A stretch of DNA of 18,899 nt from Casp-actino8 sp040381935 (GTDB taxonomy: Bacteria; Actinomycetota; Acidimicrobiia; Acidimicrobiales; Ilumatobacteraceae). The stretch spans positions 1 through 18,899 of the forward strand of contig JBEIGJ010000029.1 in the NCBI GenBank assembly GCA_040381935.1, written 5' to 3'. The notes below the pieces were generated by a model that saw only the letters and a program-made list of their open reading frames with translations, was not told the DNA's origin and searched no databases. The position numbers were made by a program, and so were the translations under genes. Below are positions 1 to 7,299 of this stretch, piece after piece (the first letter of the stretch is position 1; the number at the start of each line of letters is the position of its first letter).

Positions 1-1178
1 AACTCGATCTGACGCCCGTTGATGGACGTCGAACCGATCTTTCTCGGATCGGGTCTTTGGCATCCAATGGTGGTATCAGACTGCTCTTATGTGATTCCAC
101 GAATGCCGAAGAACGGGGCTACTCGCCTAGTGAAAGTTCGATCGCTCCAGTTTTACGCGGCCTTTTTCGCGAGCACCGTGAGCAACGGATCATTACTGCC
201 AGTTTTGCCAGTCATATTCATCGCATTCAGCAGATCATCGATGCTGCGGTCGAAGAGGATCGCAAGGTGGTCACCATGGGCCGTTCGATGCAAAAAAATG
301 TGCGTATGGCCCGTGATTTGGGGGTCCTACGAGTTCCAGAGGGAACTCTCATGGATATCGAAGATGCTCGTGACTTTCCACCGTCCAAGATCTGCGTGAT
401 TTCGACGGGAAGTCAGGGTGAGCCGATGTCAGCGCTTTCGCTGATGGCGCGCGGCGATAGCAAATGGCTGAAAGTGGGCGATCAGGATGTCGTCATACTC
501 TCCAGCAACGCCATTCCCGGAAACGAAACCAATGTTGCCCGGGTGATCGATGGGCTTTTGCGTTTGGGGGCCGAGGTCGTTCATTCGGGTATCGCTGATG
601 TCCACGCAACCGGCCACGCGCAAGCAGACGAATTGAAGATGTACATGTCCATCGTGAAGCCCGAATGGTTCATCCCCATCCATGGGGAATACCGGCATTT
701 GGTGGCGAACTCGCGTATTGGGATCGCCATGGGAGTGCAGCGGCAAAAGACCATTCTTTGTGAAGATGGAGATGTCATCGAGTTGACCGATGAGGGGATG
801 AGTGTCGTTGGCCGAGTTCCAGCGGGTTATCTCTATGTGGATGGCATTGTCGGCGATGTCGGTCAGGGCGTTCTTCGAGATCGCCGCGTTCTCGCTGAAG
901 AAGGAGTCGTCGTCGTGGTGGTCACCGTCGATCTCGAGAGTCGCAAAGTCATCACTGGGCCAGAGATCATCACTCGCGGCTGGGTGTATGCGCCCGAAGC
1001 CGAGGATCTCCTCGATGAAGCGTGTGATGTGGTGTCTGCTGCGGTGGAAAAGGCATTGGCAGCCGGTGTGCGCGATCCGGAAGGACTTGAAAAGGATGTT
1101 CGGCGGGCTGCGGGAAAGTTCGTCAATGAGAAGACCAAACGGCGTCCGATGATCGTGCCCGTTGTCATGGAAACGTGA
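1..1178 (+). CDS. rnj: Ribonuclease J, 3' part (N-terminus beyond left edge)
   Basis: This is the C-terminal part of ribonuclease J, a cytoplasmic metallo-beta-lactamase/beta-CASP nuclease with 5'-3' exonuclease and endonuclease activity in RNA processing and decay. The reading frame is open from base 3, so the gene is cut by the window edge and the HxHxDH zinc motif is not visible. What remains is diagnostic: LLLCDSTNAE near the start, the beta-CASP segments GSQGEPMSALS and SSNAIPGNE, the HATGHA motif, and FIPIHGEYRHL, which supplies late metal ligands. The C-terminal domain carries the family motif EIITRGWVYAPE. The TTG read as a start at position 57 is an internal leucine. The stop codon overlaps the GTG start of the following lipoprotein gene, so the two are probably translationally coupled. 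Identification is secure; only the 5' end is missing. Confidence 0.95.
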   Translation, partial: LDLTPVDGRRTDLSRIGSLASNGGIRLLLCDSTNAEERGYSPSESSIAPVLRGLFREHREQRIITASFASHIHRIQQIIDAAVEEDRKVVTMGRSMQKNVRMARDLGVLRVPEGTLMDIEDARDFPPSKICVISTGSQGEPMSALSLMARGDSKWLKVGDQDVVILSSNAIPGNETNVARVIDGLLRLGAEVVHSGIADVHATGHAQADELKMYMSIVKPEWFIPIHGEYRHLVANSRIGIAMGVQRQKTILCEDGDVIELTDEGMSVVGRVPAGYLYVDGIVGDVGQGVLRDRRVLAEEGVVVVVVTVDLESRKVITGPEIITRGWVYAPEAEDLLDEACDVVSAAVEKALAAGVRDPEGLEKDVRRAAGKFVNEKTKRRPMIVPVVMET

Positions 1179-1741
1179 CATTGGAGCGCCGTTTCGTCTC
1201 ATACGCGGTGGCCGTGATTTTTTCCGCGCTGGGAACTGGGCTCCTTGCGGGATGTGGTGAGAGTAGTGGTGAATCCTCGCCGGTGAATCTGGGCATCGAA
1301 AATATCGCCCGTGCGGTGGCTGCGGTTCGAGAACAACAGCGAGCAGAGCCCCGATTTTTCGAAATCAACAGCACTGCCGAGGGGGTCAATCTCTTCATTG
1401 CCGTGACGAGATCGGGGGACCTCGGTGTTCCCGATGCGGTCATTCAAGGACGCTTTACAACCGAGAGCGGACTAGTGCTTTCAGATGAACTTCTCGATGC
1501 ATCGGGTTCTGTTTTCTCAGTTACCAACCTAGAACTCTCAGCGGACCGACTGGTGCGCAACGTGGTGGCAGAGTTGAGGACATCGACTCCTTTGATGTTC
1601 GTGCTCACAGCTACGAATGGCGCCGATAGTGATGCTCTTCCCGTGATGCGGATCCTCATGGAATCGGCTCGCGGAGGTCGCCTTGCAGTCTTTGTCGACC
1701 GCGATGGCGTCATTCTCGGGACTGAGGTCCTCGAAGAGTAA
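1175..1741 (+). CDS. Predicted lipoprotein of unknown function
   Basis: This is a 188-residue protein that I do not recognise as a member of a named family. The GTG start shares GTGA with the RNase J stop. A TTG two codons further on is an alternative start. The N-terminus has basic residues (ERR), a hydrophobic stretch (about residues 8-22) and a lipobox LLAGC with Cys27, so it is expected to be a lipid-anchored protein facing outside the cytoplasmic membrane. The mature part begins with a Gly/Ser/Glu-rich linker and then contains alternating hydrophobic and polar stretches suggestive of beta strands (FIAVTRSG, GVPDAVIQGRFTTESG, VFVDRDGVILG), without obvious catalytic motifs. Its place between rnj and ftsK is probably within one transcription unit. 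A small accessory envelope protein is possible, but the function is unknown. Confidence 0.75.
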   Translation: MTLERRFVSYAVAVIFSALGTGLLAGCGESSGESSPVNLGIENIARAVAAVREQQRAEPRFFEINSTAEGVNLFIAVTRSGDLGVPDAVIQGRFTTESGLVLSDELLDASGSVFSVTNLELSADRLVRNVVAELRTSTPLMFVLTATNGADSDALPVMRILMESARGGRLAVFVDRDGVILGTEVLEE

Positions 1742-1813
1742 GTACTGCCGGTCAGGGATGCATTCTGTGGATTGACCGAACACCTGCGCGTCGCGTTGCT
1801 AGCGTTCCCTGTG

Positions 1814-4252
1814 ATGTCCCGCCCCAAGAGTGCGCCGAAAAAGACGGCCAAGACCAAACTTCCCGCCTCTCGGACCGTAAATCGATCCTCGACGGGGCGA
1901 GAGATGAATCAAACTGGGGCCGAAAAATCTCCCGGGGAGATCCGTCGGGCGGTCTACGGCCGCGAACATGAGTTTTGGGCCATTGGATTTGTGGCCTGCG
2001 GTATTTTGGTGGGTCTGGCGGTCTATGCCCGCTTGGCTGGTCCCGTCGGTCGGGGCGCCGATGCCGGACTCGGAGCAGCGATTGGTTTGGGGCGATACGC
2101 GCTGCCGGTCATTTTGGTCTCCATCGGAGTGGCCCTGCTACGTGGTGATCGCCCCACTGGACGCTCCCGTTTGTCGATCGGCTGGGGCGGAGTCCTGGTG
2201 GCTTGTTTAGGGGTCCTTCACGTTGCCCGAGGACCGCGTGCCTATACCGGTATCGATGATCTCGGTGGTGCTGGAGGTTGGATCGGAGCAGTCGTTGGCG
2301 AGACACTGCGGACTCTGCTCGGTCCCCTTGGTGCGGTGTTTATTTTGATCGCTGTTGCGCTGGCGAGTGGTCTGCTCATTACAAACCTGGCCTTGAAGGC
2401 CATCGTCTTGGCTCTTCGCGATGTGGCCAAGGCGACCGGATCGGGAATCTCTCGATCACTTGGAAGCCAGTGGCGTCGCGTTGCCACTCTCGATGAATCC
2501 AGTGACGAACCCGATGTTGACGATCACCATGATGATGAGCATGGCTATGAAGATGAGTATGGCTATGAAGATGACCATCTCGCGAGTCACCAGGACGACG
2601 CGGCCGATGCCGACAGTCGAAATTCGGTCACCGATGACGGACCGTTCATTCAACAGCAACTTATTCAACAACAATCAAGTGAAGCAGATACCAGTGGCGA
2701 TGAGGGAGTGGCATCCACGCAGCGTCAGCCGTCCACGGTGCGTCGTGGATCAAGCTCGACTTCCTGGACCCTGCCTTCGGCTTCCTTTCTCACTCGCACT
2801 GGCAAACAGTCCATTGATGAACGCGAGATCGACCAACGAGGCCGTGATTTAGAGAGCGCTTTGTCATCTCATGGGGTCGAAGTGAAATTGGTCGACCGGA
2901 CGGTGGGACCGACGGTCACGCGTTACGAACTCGAACTCGGTCCAGGGGTCAAAGTAGCTCGGGTGACCAGTCTGCAAAAGGACATTGCGTATGCCCTGGC
3001 TGCAACTGATGTGCGGATTTTGGCACCTATTCCCGGTCGTTCGGCAATCGGCATCGAAGTTCCCAACCGGACGCGTCAATTGGTATCGCTTGGTGACCTG
3101 ATGGCTTCGGCCGAAGCGAAAGTCTCTAACCATCCGCTCGATGTGGCAATCGGAAAAGACATTGCTGGGCGCTCAGTATTTTTGAATTTGGCGACCACCC
3201 CTCATCTCTTGATTGCCGGGGCTACCGGTGCTGGTAAGTCGAGCGGTATCAACTGCATCATCACGTCGTTATTGATGCGGTCGACACCAGATCAAGTTCG
3301 ACTGATTTTGATCGACCCGAAACAGGTGGAGATGGGCCAATACGCGCGCTTGCCACATCTACTCACTCAGCCGGTGACCAATCCTAAAAAGGCTGCTAAC
3401 GCGTTGTCTTGGGCTGTGCGCGAAATGGAGCGTCGTTACGACGTTCTTTTCGAAATGGGCTACCGAGACATCACGGGCTATAACGCAGCCTTCGATCGAG
3501 GCGAATTGTCGGTCGAGGTTGGATCGGAGAGAGAACTCGAGCGAATGCACTACATCGTCGTCGTGGTCGATGAGTTGAACGACTTGATGATGGTTGCGGC
3601 GCGCGATGTGGAAGAGAGCATTACGAGGATTGCGCAAAAAGCGCGAGCAGTCGGTATTCACTTGGTGATCGCCACTCAACGTCCTTCGGTGAATGTGATC
3701 ACTGGGGTGATCAAAGCCAATGTTCCAGCACGAGCTGCATTTGCTGTTTCATCGCAAACCGACAGTCGGGTCATTTTGGATCAAGTCGGTGCCGAGAAGC
3801 TGGTCGGGCGGGGTGACATGCTGCTGTTGCCGGGGAACTCGGCCGTGGCCCAGCGTATTCAGGGTTGCTGGGTTGAAGAGGAGGAAGTTCGCAAAGTCGT
3901 CTCATTTTGGCGCAAACAGGCGCCGGTGCAGTACGTCAGTGGAGTCGAAGGCGATGAGCCTTCGACGGGGAGCGCCGCTGGTCGCGCCATCACGGAAAGT
4001 GCCATTACGGATGGCGTCACAGCGGCCGGCAACGGGGATGACGGTGATGACGTTCTGGTGAAAAAGGCTATGGAGTTGGTTGTCCGCAGTCGACTCGGTT
4101 CGACGTCCATGCTGCAGCGCAAGCTAGGAGTGGGCTTTGCTCGCGCTGGTCGGATTATGGATCTCTTGGAACAACGAGGCATTGTGGGTCCGAGTTCGGG
4201 GAGCAAGGCCCGAGAGGTACTGATGACCATCGAGGAGTTCGAGGCACTCTGA
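1814..4252 (+). CDS. ftsK: DNA translocase FtsK/SpoIIIE
   Basis: This is a septum-located, ATP-driven DNA pump that moves chromosome ends through the closing division site and, in characterised members, activates XerCD at dif. From the ATG it has 812 residues. The N-terminus has about four hydrophobic segments (roughly residues 55-200). A very acidic, His-rich linker follows (about 230-267, with a GYEDEYGYED repeat). The RecA-like motor has Walker A GATGAGKS at about 469-476 and a Walker B ending in VVVVDE at about 582-587, plus ATQRPSVNVITG and SSQTDSR. The C-terminal winged-helix gamma domain, which recognises KOPS-type DNA, is intact (STSMLQRKLGVGFARAGRIMDLLE). ATG at 1814 is preferred. 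An in-frame GTG at 1811 and a TTG at 1772 are possible, but the extra residues look unlike the family and no ribosome site supports them. The gene follows rnj, as is common in actinobacteria. Confidence 0.95.
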   Translation: MSRPKSAPKKTAKTKLPASRTVNRSSTGREMNQTGAEKSPGEIRRAVYGREHEFWAIGFVACGILVGLAVYARLAGPVGRGADAGLGAAIGLGRYALPVILVSIGVALLRGDRPTGRSRLSIGWGGVLVACLGVLHVARGPRAYTGIDDLGGAGGWIGAVVGETLRTLLGPLGAVFILIAVALASGLLITNLALKAIVLALRDVAKATGSGISRSLGSQWRRVATLDESSDEPDVDDHHDDEHGYEDEYGYEDDHLASHQDDAADADSRNSVTDDGPFIQQQLIQQQSSEADTSGDEGVASTQRQPSTVRRGSSSTSWTLPSASFLTRTGKQSIDEREIDQRGRDLESALSSHGVEVKLVDRTVGPTVTRYELELGPGVKVARVTSLQKDIAYALAATDVRILAPIPGRSAIGIEVPNRTRQLVSLGDLMASAEAKVSNHPLDVAIGKDIAGRSVFLNLATTPHLLIAGATGAGKSSGINCIITSLLMRSTPDQVRLILIDPKQVEMGQYARLPHLLTQPVTNPKKAANALSWAVREMERRYDVLFEMGYRDITGYNAAFDRGELSVEVGSERELERMHYIVVVVDELNDLMMVAARDVEESITRIAQKARAVGIHLVIATQRPSVNVITGVIKANVPARAAFAVSSQTDSRVILDQVGAEKLVGRGDMLLLPGNSAVAQRIQGCWVEEEEVRKVVSFWRKQAPVQYVSGVEGDEPSTGSAAGRAITESAITDGVTAAGNGDDGDDVLVKKAMELVVRSRLGSTSMLQRKLGVGFARAGRIMDLLEQRGIVGPSSGSKAREVLMTIEEFEAL
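2541..2574 (+). repeat. Two-copy 18-bp-period repeat in ftsK linker
   Basis: The 16-mer ATGGCTATGAAGATGA occurs at 2541-2556 and again exactly at 2559-2574, a period of 18 bases (six codons), encoding the GYEDEYGYED acidic segment. It is in frame and lies in the low-complexity linker, so copy-number change would alter linker length without breaking the gene. Confidence 0.85.
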
Positions 4253-4261
4253 ACTGAACCT

Positions 4262-4303
4262 TCTCCGGAGATATTCATCGCCGTCATGTCGGGGTAATGT
4301 CGG
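4262..4303. promoter_or_regulatory. Possible operator: palindrome plus spaced direct heptamers
   Basis: The 102-base gap between ftsK and the SMP-30-like gene holds a perfect 10-base palindrome TCTCCGGAGA (4262-4271) and two copies of ATGTCGG at 4286-4292 and 4297-4303. The heptamers are offset by 11 bases, about one helical turn. Such spacing suits a regulator binding one face of DNA. TAATGT at 4295-4300 fits an actinobacterial -10 pattern, but no convincing -35 is seen. This could be chance. Confidence 0.25.
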
Positions 4304-4354
4304 CTTCGCGACGGGCCCGCATTGGGCATCGTGCCATGAAGTGGAGGGGGAGAG

Positions 4355-5278
4355 ATGAAGTTGGAGGAAATTGCTTCGGGTCTACGGTTTCCCGAAGGGC
4401 CTATTGCTTTGAGAGACGGCCGCGTGATCGTGGTCGAGATGTTTGGGCCGCGACTCACCGTTATCGATCCTGACGGGACCAAGCACACCATTGCCGACAT
4501 CGTGGGAGGTCCAAATGGAGCTGCTATTGGACCCGATGGCGCTCTGTACCTGTGCAATAACGGGGGTTGTTTCACCGAGATTGATTTTGGTGGACTTTGT
4601 TTTCCCGGTCCTTTCGATCCGCAGCGCTACAGCGGTGGACGCATTCAACGAGTCGATATCGATAGCGGTCGCGTCGAAGATGTCTACACCCACTGTGATG
4701 GACGACCCCTGCGGGCACCGAACGACTTGGTTTTCGATCAACATGGCGGCTTCTATTTCACCGATCACGGAATTCGTGATAACGCCGCTCGTAGTGCGGA
4801 TATCACTGGTATCTACTATGCGTTGGCCGATGGCAGCATGATCCGCGAGATTGCCTTTCCGGTCGATAGTCCGAATGGCATCGGACTATCTCCCGACGGC
4901 AGTCGTCTGTACTGGGCCGAGACGCACACCGGTCGGGTCTTCCAACGCCAAATCGTCGAGCCAGGAGTCTTGGCACCAACTGCGCCGGGGGATACCAGTT
5001 CAGTTCTTTGCGGATTACCAGGACTTCAACTTTTGGATTCGCTGGCTGTGGACGGATCAGGCAATGTCTGCGTGGCCACCCTGGTCAATGGCGGTGTGAC
5101 GATCATCTCCCCGGAAGGTGAGATTCTTGAGCATGTGCCGACCGGGGATTTACTGACAACGAATATCTGCTTTGCCGCTGATGGGTCCGATACCGCCTAC
5201 ATCACCTTGTCGGGAACCGGAAAACTGGTGAAGACCACATGGCCCTATGGTGGATTGGCCTTGGCTCAGGCGCGATAG
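4355..5278 (+). CDS. SMP-30/gluconolactonase/LRE family protein
   Basis: This is a 307-residue six-bladed beta-propeller protein of the SMP-30/gluconolactonase family, whose members are metal-dependent lactonases that hydrolyse sugar-acid lactones. The substrate cannot be told from sequence. The metal-binding residues of the family can be matched: Glu14 in FPEGP, Asn123 in APNDLVFD, Asn174 in SPNGIGLSPDG and Asp228 in LLDSLAVD. Repeated blade motifs such as IGPDGALYLCNNGG and SPDGSRLYWAET are visible. There is no signal peptide, so it is probably cytoplasmic. The ATG start has a strong ribosome site (GGAGG at 4343-4347). The gene sits between ftsK and rimO, with rimO starting six bases after its stop. 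This is an unusual metabolic gene inside a housekeeping row; it probably has its own promoter in the preceding gap and may drive rimO. Confidence 0.88.
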   Translation: MKLEEIASGLRFPEGPIALRDGRVIVVEMFGPRLTVIDPDGTKHTIADIVGGPNGAAIGPDGALYLCNNGGCFTEIDFGGLCFPGPFDPQRYSGGRIQRVDIDSGRVEDVYTHCDGRPLRAPNDLVFDQHGGFYFTDHGIRDNAARSADITGIYYALADGSMIREIAFPVDSPNGIGLSPDGSRLYWAETHTGRVFQRQIVEPGVLAPTAPGDTSSVLCGLPGLQLLDSLAVDGSGNVCVATLVNGGVTIISPEGEILEHVPTGDLLTTNICFAADGSDTAYITLSGTGKLVKTTWPYGGLALAQAR

Positions 5279-5284
5279 GTCCTC

Positions 5285-6622
5285 TTGGCGTCGTCGTCGA
5301 CGTCGGATGCGGGCACGACGACTACTGCTCCCAGATATCCTCAACCCGTGAACACTCAGCGTCGACAGTTTTACGTCGAGACTCTGGGTTGCCCGAAGAA
5401 CCAAGTGGACTCGGACAAGATCATCGGCACTCTTTTGGCCGAGGGTTATCTTCCCACTGACGAGGTCGGTGCTGCCGATCTGGTGGTAGTGAACACTTGT
5501 GCTTTCATCGATCAGGCTCGTCAGGAGTCGGTTGACGCGATCTTGACTCTGGAATCCCAACGTCGCCGCGGCTCACAGCTCGTTGTGACTGGTTGTATGG
5601 CTGAGCGCTATGGGTCCGAGATCACCGATGCCATACCTGAAGTGGACCTGGTGGCGGGATTTGGTGTCTCAGTGATTCCCGTTTCCACGAAAAAGCGTAT
5701 TCCGGTGTCATCGCATCCGGTGCCGACTATGGATCTCTTGAACCTTCCTCGGCCCAAGAGCACGTTGCCGTGGGCGTATGTGAAGATTGCCGAAGGATGC
5801 GATCGACAGTGCGGATTTTGTGCGATTCCTTCATTTCGCGGTCCGCAGCGCAGTCGAGATATCGAGTCGATCCAACGTGAAGTGCGCGAACTGGATGTCC
5901 GGGAAATCGTTCTAGTGGCCCAAGATCTTGCCAGTTATGGAAAGGATCGACCCGCCGAATTGGGAGCGGGAAGTATCGTGCCCCTCGTTCGGTCCCTCAC
6001 GGAAAGCATCGAGCGTGTTCGCTTGTTGTATCTGTACCCAAGTGACCTCAGCGATGAACTCGTGGACGTGATGATCTCCTCTGGTATGCCGTATTTCGAT
6101 TTGTCATTGCAGCACGTCAGCAAATCGCTCCTTCGCCGTATGCGTCGTTGGGGTGACGGCGACCGTTTTTTGCGACGAATTGACGACATTCGCGGTCGTG
6201 AACCAGAGGCAGCCTTCCGGAGCAATTTCATTGTTGGTTATCCCGGGGAGACCGAGGAAGATCACGATCAGCTCTTGGCTTTCATCGAATCAGCCCAACT
6301 CGATTGGTGTGGATTCTTCCCGTATTCGCCCGAGGACGGAACGTACGCGATCGGCCTCGATGGACAAGTTGATCCCGACCTGGCCCGAGAACGGCTCTCT
6401 GAATTGACAGAAATGCAAGATCGCATTACCGCCAGTCGGCGCGACGCTTTAATCGGTCGCCGGGTGCGAGTTCTGGTGGATGAAAGAGGTGAAGCGCGCT
6501 CGCACCGTGAAGCACCGGAAATTGATGGGATCATCGAAGTTTCCGTCGAGTTGGATCCTGGCAGTTTTTACGATGTCACGGTGGTCGATGCCCATGGTCC
6601 GGACCTGATTGCTGAACTCTGA
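5285..6622 (+). CDS. rimO: Ribosomal protein S12 methylthiotransferase RimO
   Basis: RimO is a radical-SAM enzyme that methylthiolates the conserved aspartate of ribosomal protein S12. In a 445-residue reading, the N-terminal UPF0004 domain supplies the second [4Fe-4S] cluster through Cys36 (TLGCPKN), Cys72 (VNTCAFID) and Cys104 (TGCMAERY). The radical-SAM motif CxxxCxxC is Cys172-Cys176-Cys179, followed by AIPSFRGPQRSR, which is characteristic of RimO rather than MiaB. The C-terminus has a TRAM-like RNA-binding domain (about 375-445). The start is uncertain. TTG at 5285, six bases after the previous stop, adds a Ser/Thr-rich stretch of low complexity. The in-frame GTG at 5348 gives a more typical N-terminus. 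Neither has a strong ribosome site. Linkage to pgsA and cinA is common in actinobacteria. Confidence 0.95.
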   Translation: MASSSTSDAGTTTTAPRYPQPVNTQRRQFYVETLGCPKNQVDSDKIIGTLLAEGYLPTDEVGAADLVVVNTCAFIDQARQESVDAILTLESQRRRGSQLVVTGCMAERYGSEITDAIPEVDLVAGFGVSVIPVSTKKRIPVSSHPVPTMDLLNLPRPKSTLPWAYVKIAEGCDRQCGFCAIPSFRGPQRSRDIESIQREVRELDVREIVLVAQDLASYGKDRPAELGAGSIVPLVRSLTESIERVRLLYLYPSDLSDELVDVMISSGMPYFDLSLQHVSKSLLRRMRRWGDGDRFLRRIDDIRGREPEAAFRSNFIVGYPGETEEDHDQLLAFIESAQLDWCGFFPYSPEDGTYAIGLDGQVDPDLARERLSELTEMQDRITASRRDALIGRRVRVLVDERGEARSHREAPEIDGIIEVSVELDPGSFYDVTVVDAHGPDLIAEL

Positions 6623-6725
6623 AGAATTCGTTCATTTCATGAATTCGAGCGTTGCTCGGCAGCGCTTGATGGCAATCCGGTTTCAATAGTTCTCCGTTCA
6701 TCACCCGATGTGGCAGGCTTGACGG

Positions 6726-7286
6726 GTGCCCGTAGACCCCAATGCCATCGCAACCTGGGCCAATGCAGTCACGGTGGGTCGCATACTGGTTTCGCCGCTG
6801 ATGTTCTTGGTAGTGCCTGAGCAGGCGGGGGGCTCGTGGTGGGCGGCGGTGCTCTGGACGGTGTTGTGCTCGAGCGATGGGATCGACGGCTATTTGGCTC
6901 GTCGCCATGGGGCAACCCGCTCGGGGGCCTTCCTCGATCCCTTGGCCGACAAGGTCCTGGTTCTCGGCGCCATGTTCACTCTGGTGAGTCGTGAGATTTT
7001 CTGGGTGGTACCGGTATTGATCATTGCGGCCCGCGAGATTGCCATCAGCATGTATCGCGTCTTGGCGGGGGCCAAAGGAATCAGCGTGCCAGCAAGTCGT
7101 ATTGCGAAGTTCAAAACGGTGGCTCAGCAGCTGGCCATAGGTTTTGCAATCGCTCCCTTGACCACACAAGATGCGACGTGGCTCTGGCTGGGTCTGCTTT
7201 GGCTGTCCGTTGTGCTGACGTCGATCAGCGGTCTGCAGTACCTCTGGCGGGCCCGCCGCTTGGCCAAGCTGCAAAAAGCCGGATAG
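6726..7286 (+). CDS. pgsA: CDP-diacylglycerol--glycerol-3-phosphate phosphatidyltransferase
   Basis: This is a 186-residue integral membrane enzyme of the CDP-alcohol phosphatidyltransferase family. It forms phosphatidylglycerolphosphate from CDP-diacylglycerol and glycerol-3-phosphate, the committed step to phosphatidylglycerol and cardiolipin. The catalytic signature is present at about residues 51-75: DGIDGYLAR, then GAFLDPLAD. There are several hydrophobic segments, including LVSPLMFLVV, WAAVLWTVL, VLVLGAMFTLV, VVPVLIIAA and WLWLGLLWLSVVLTSI. PgsA itself is favoured over other family members by RILVSPLMF, the LDPLADK segment and its position before cinA. The stretch between AR and the following Gly is seven residues instead of the usual eight. 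The GTG start is the only good one near the conserved N-terminus, and no clear ribosome site is seen. The stop overlaps the ribosome site of cinA. Confidence 0.92.
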   Translation: MPVDPNAIATWANAVTVGRILVSPLMFLVVPEQAGGSWWAAVLWTVLCSSDGIDGYLARRHGATRSGAFLDPLADKVLVLGAMFTLVSREIFWVVPVLIIAAREIAISMYRVLAGAKGISVPASRIAKFKTVAQQLAIGFAIAPLTTQDATWLWLGLLWLSVVLTSISGLQYLWRARRLAKLQKAG

Positions 7287-7299
7287 GAGACTGAAGTCG

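Noticed and set aside
429..1202. Long minus-strand open frame opposite RNase J
   Set aside because: It lies entirely antisense to a clearly identified gene, has no family-like motifs, and arises from codon bias on the coding strand.
1772..1813. TTG at 1772 as the ftsK start
   Set aside because: No ribosome site and a non-family N-terminus; TTGACC here could equally be a promoter-like hexamer, and ATG at 1814 is better.
3859..4575. 238-codon minus-strand frame across the ftsK end and SMP-30 start
   Set aside because: Pro/Ser-rich shadow translation covering two real genes on the other strand; no ribosome site or recognisable domain.
6626..6650. Paired GAATTC sites and a CGAGC/GCTCG stem after rimO
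   Set aside because: GAATTC is self-complementary and the stems are short with no T-run, so a terminator or operator cannot be supported.
6576..7274. 232-codon minus-strand frame opposite pgsA
   Set aside because: PgsA has an unmistakable catalytic motif on the plus strand; the antisense product is His/Arg/Pro-rich and unlike any family I know.
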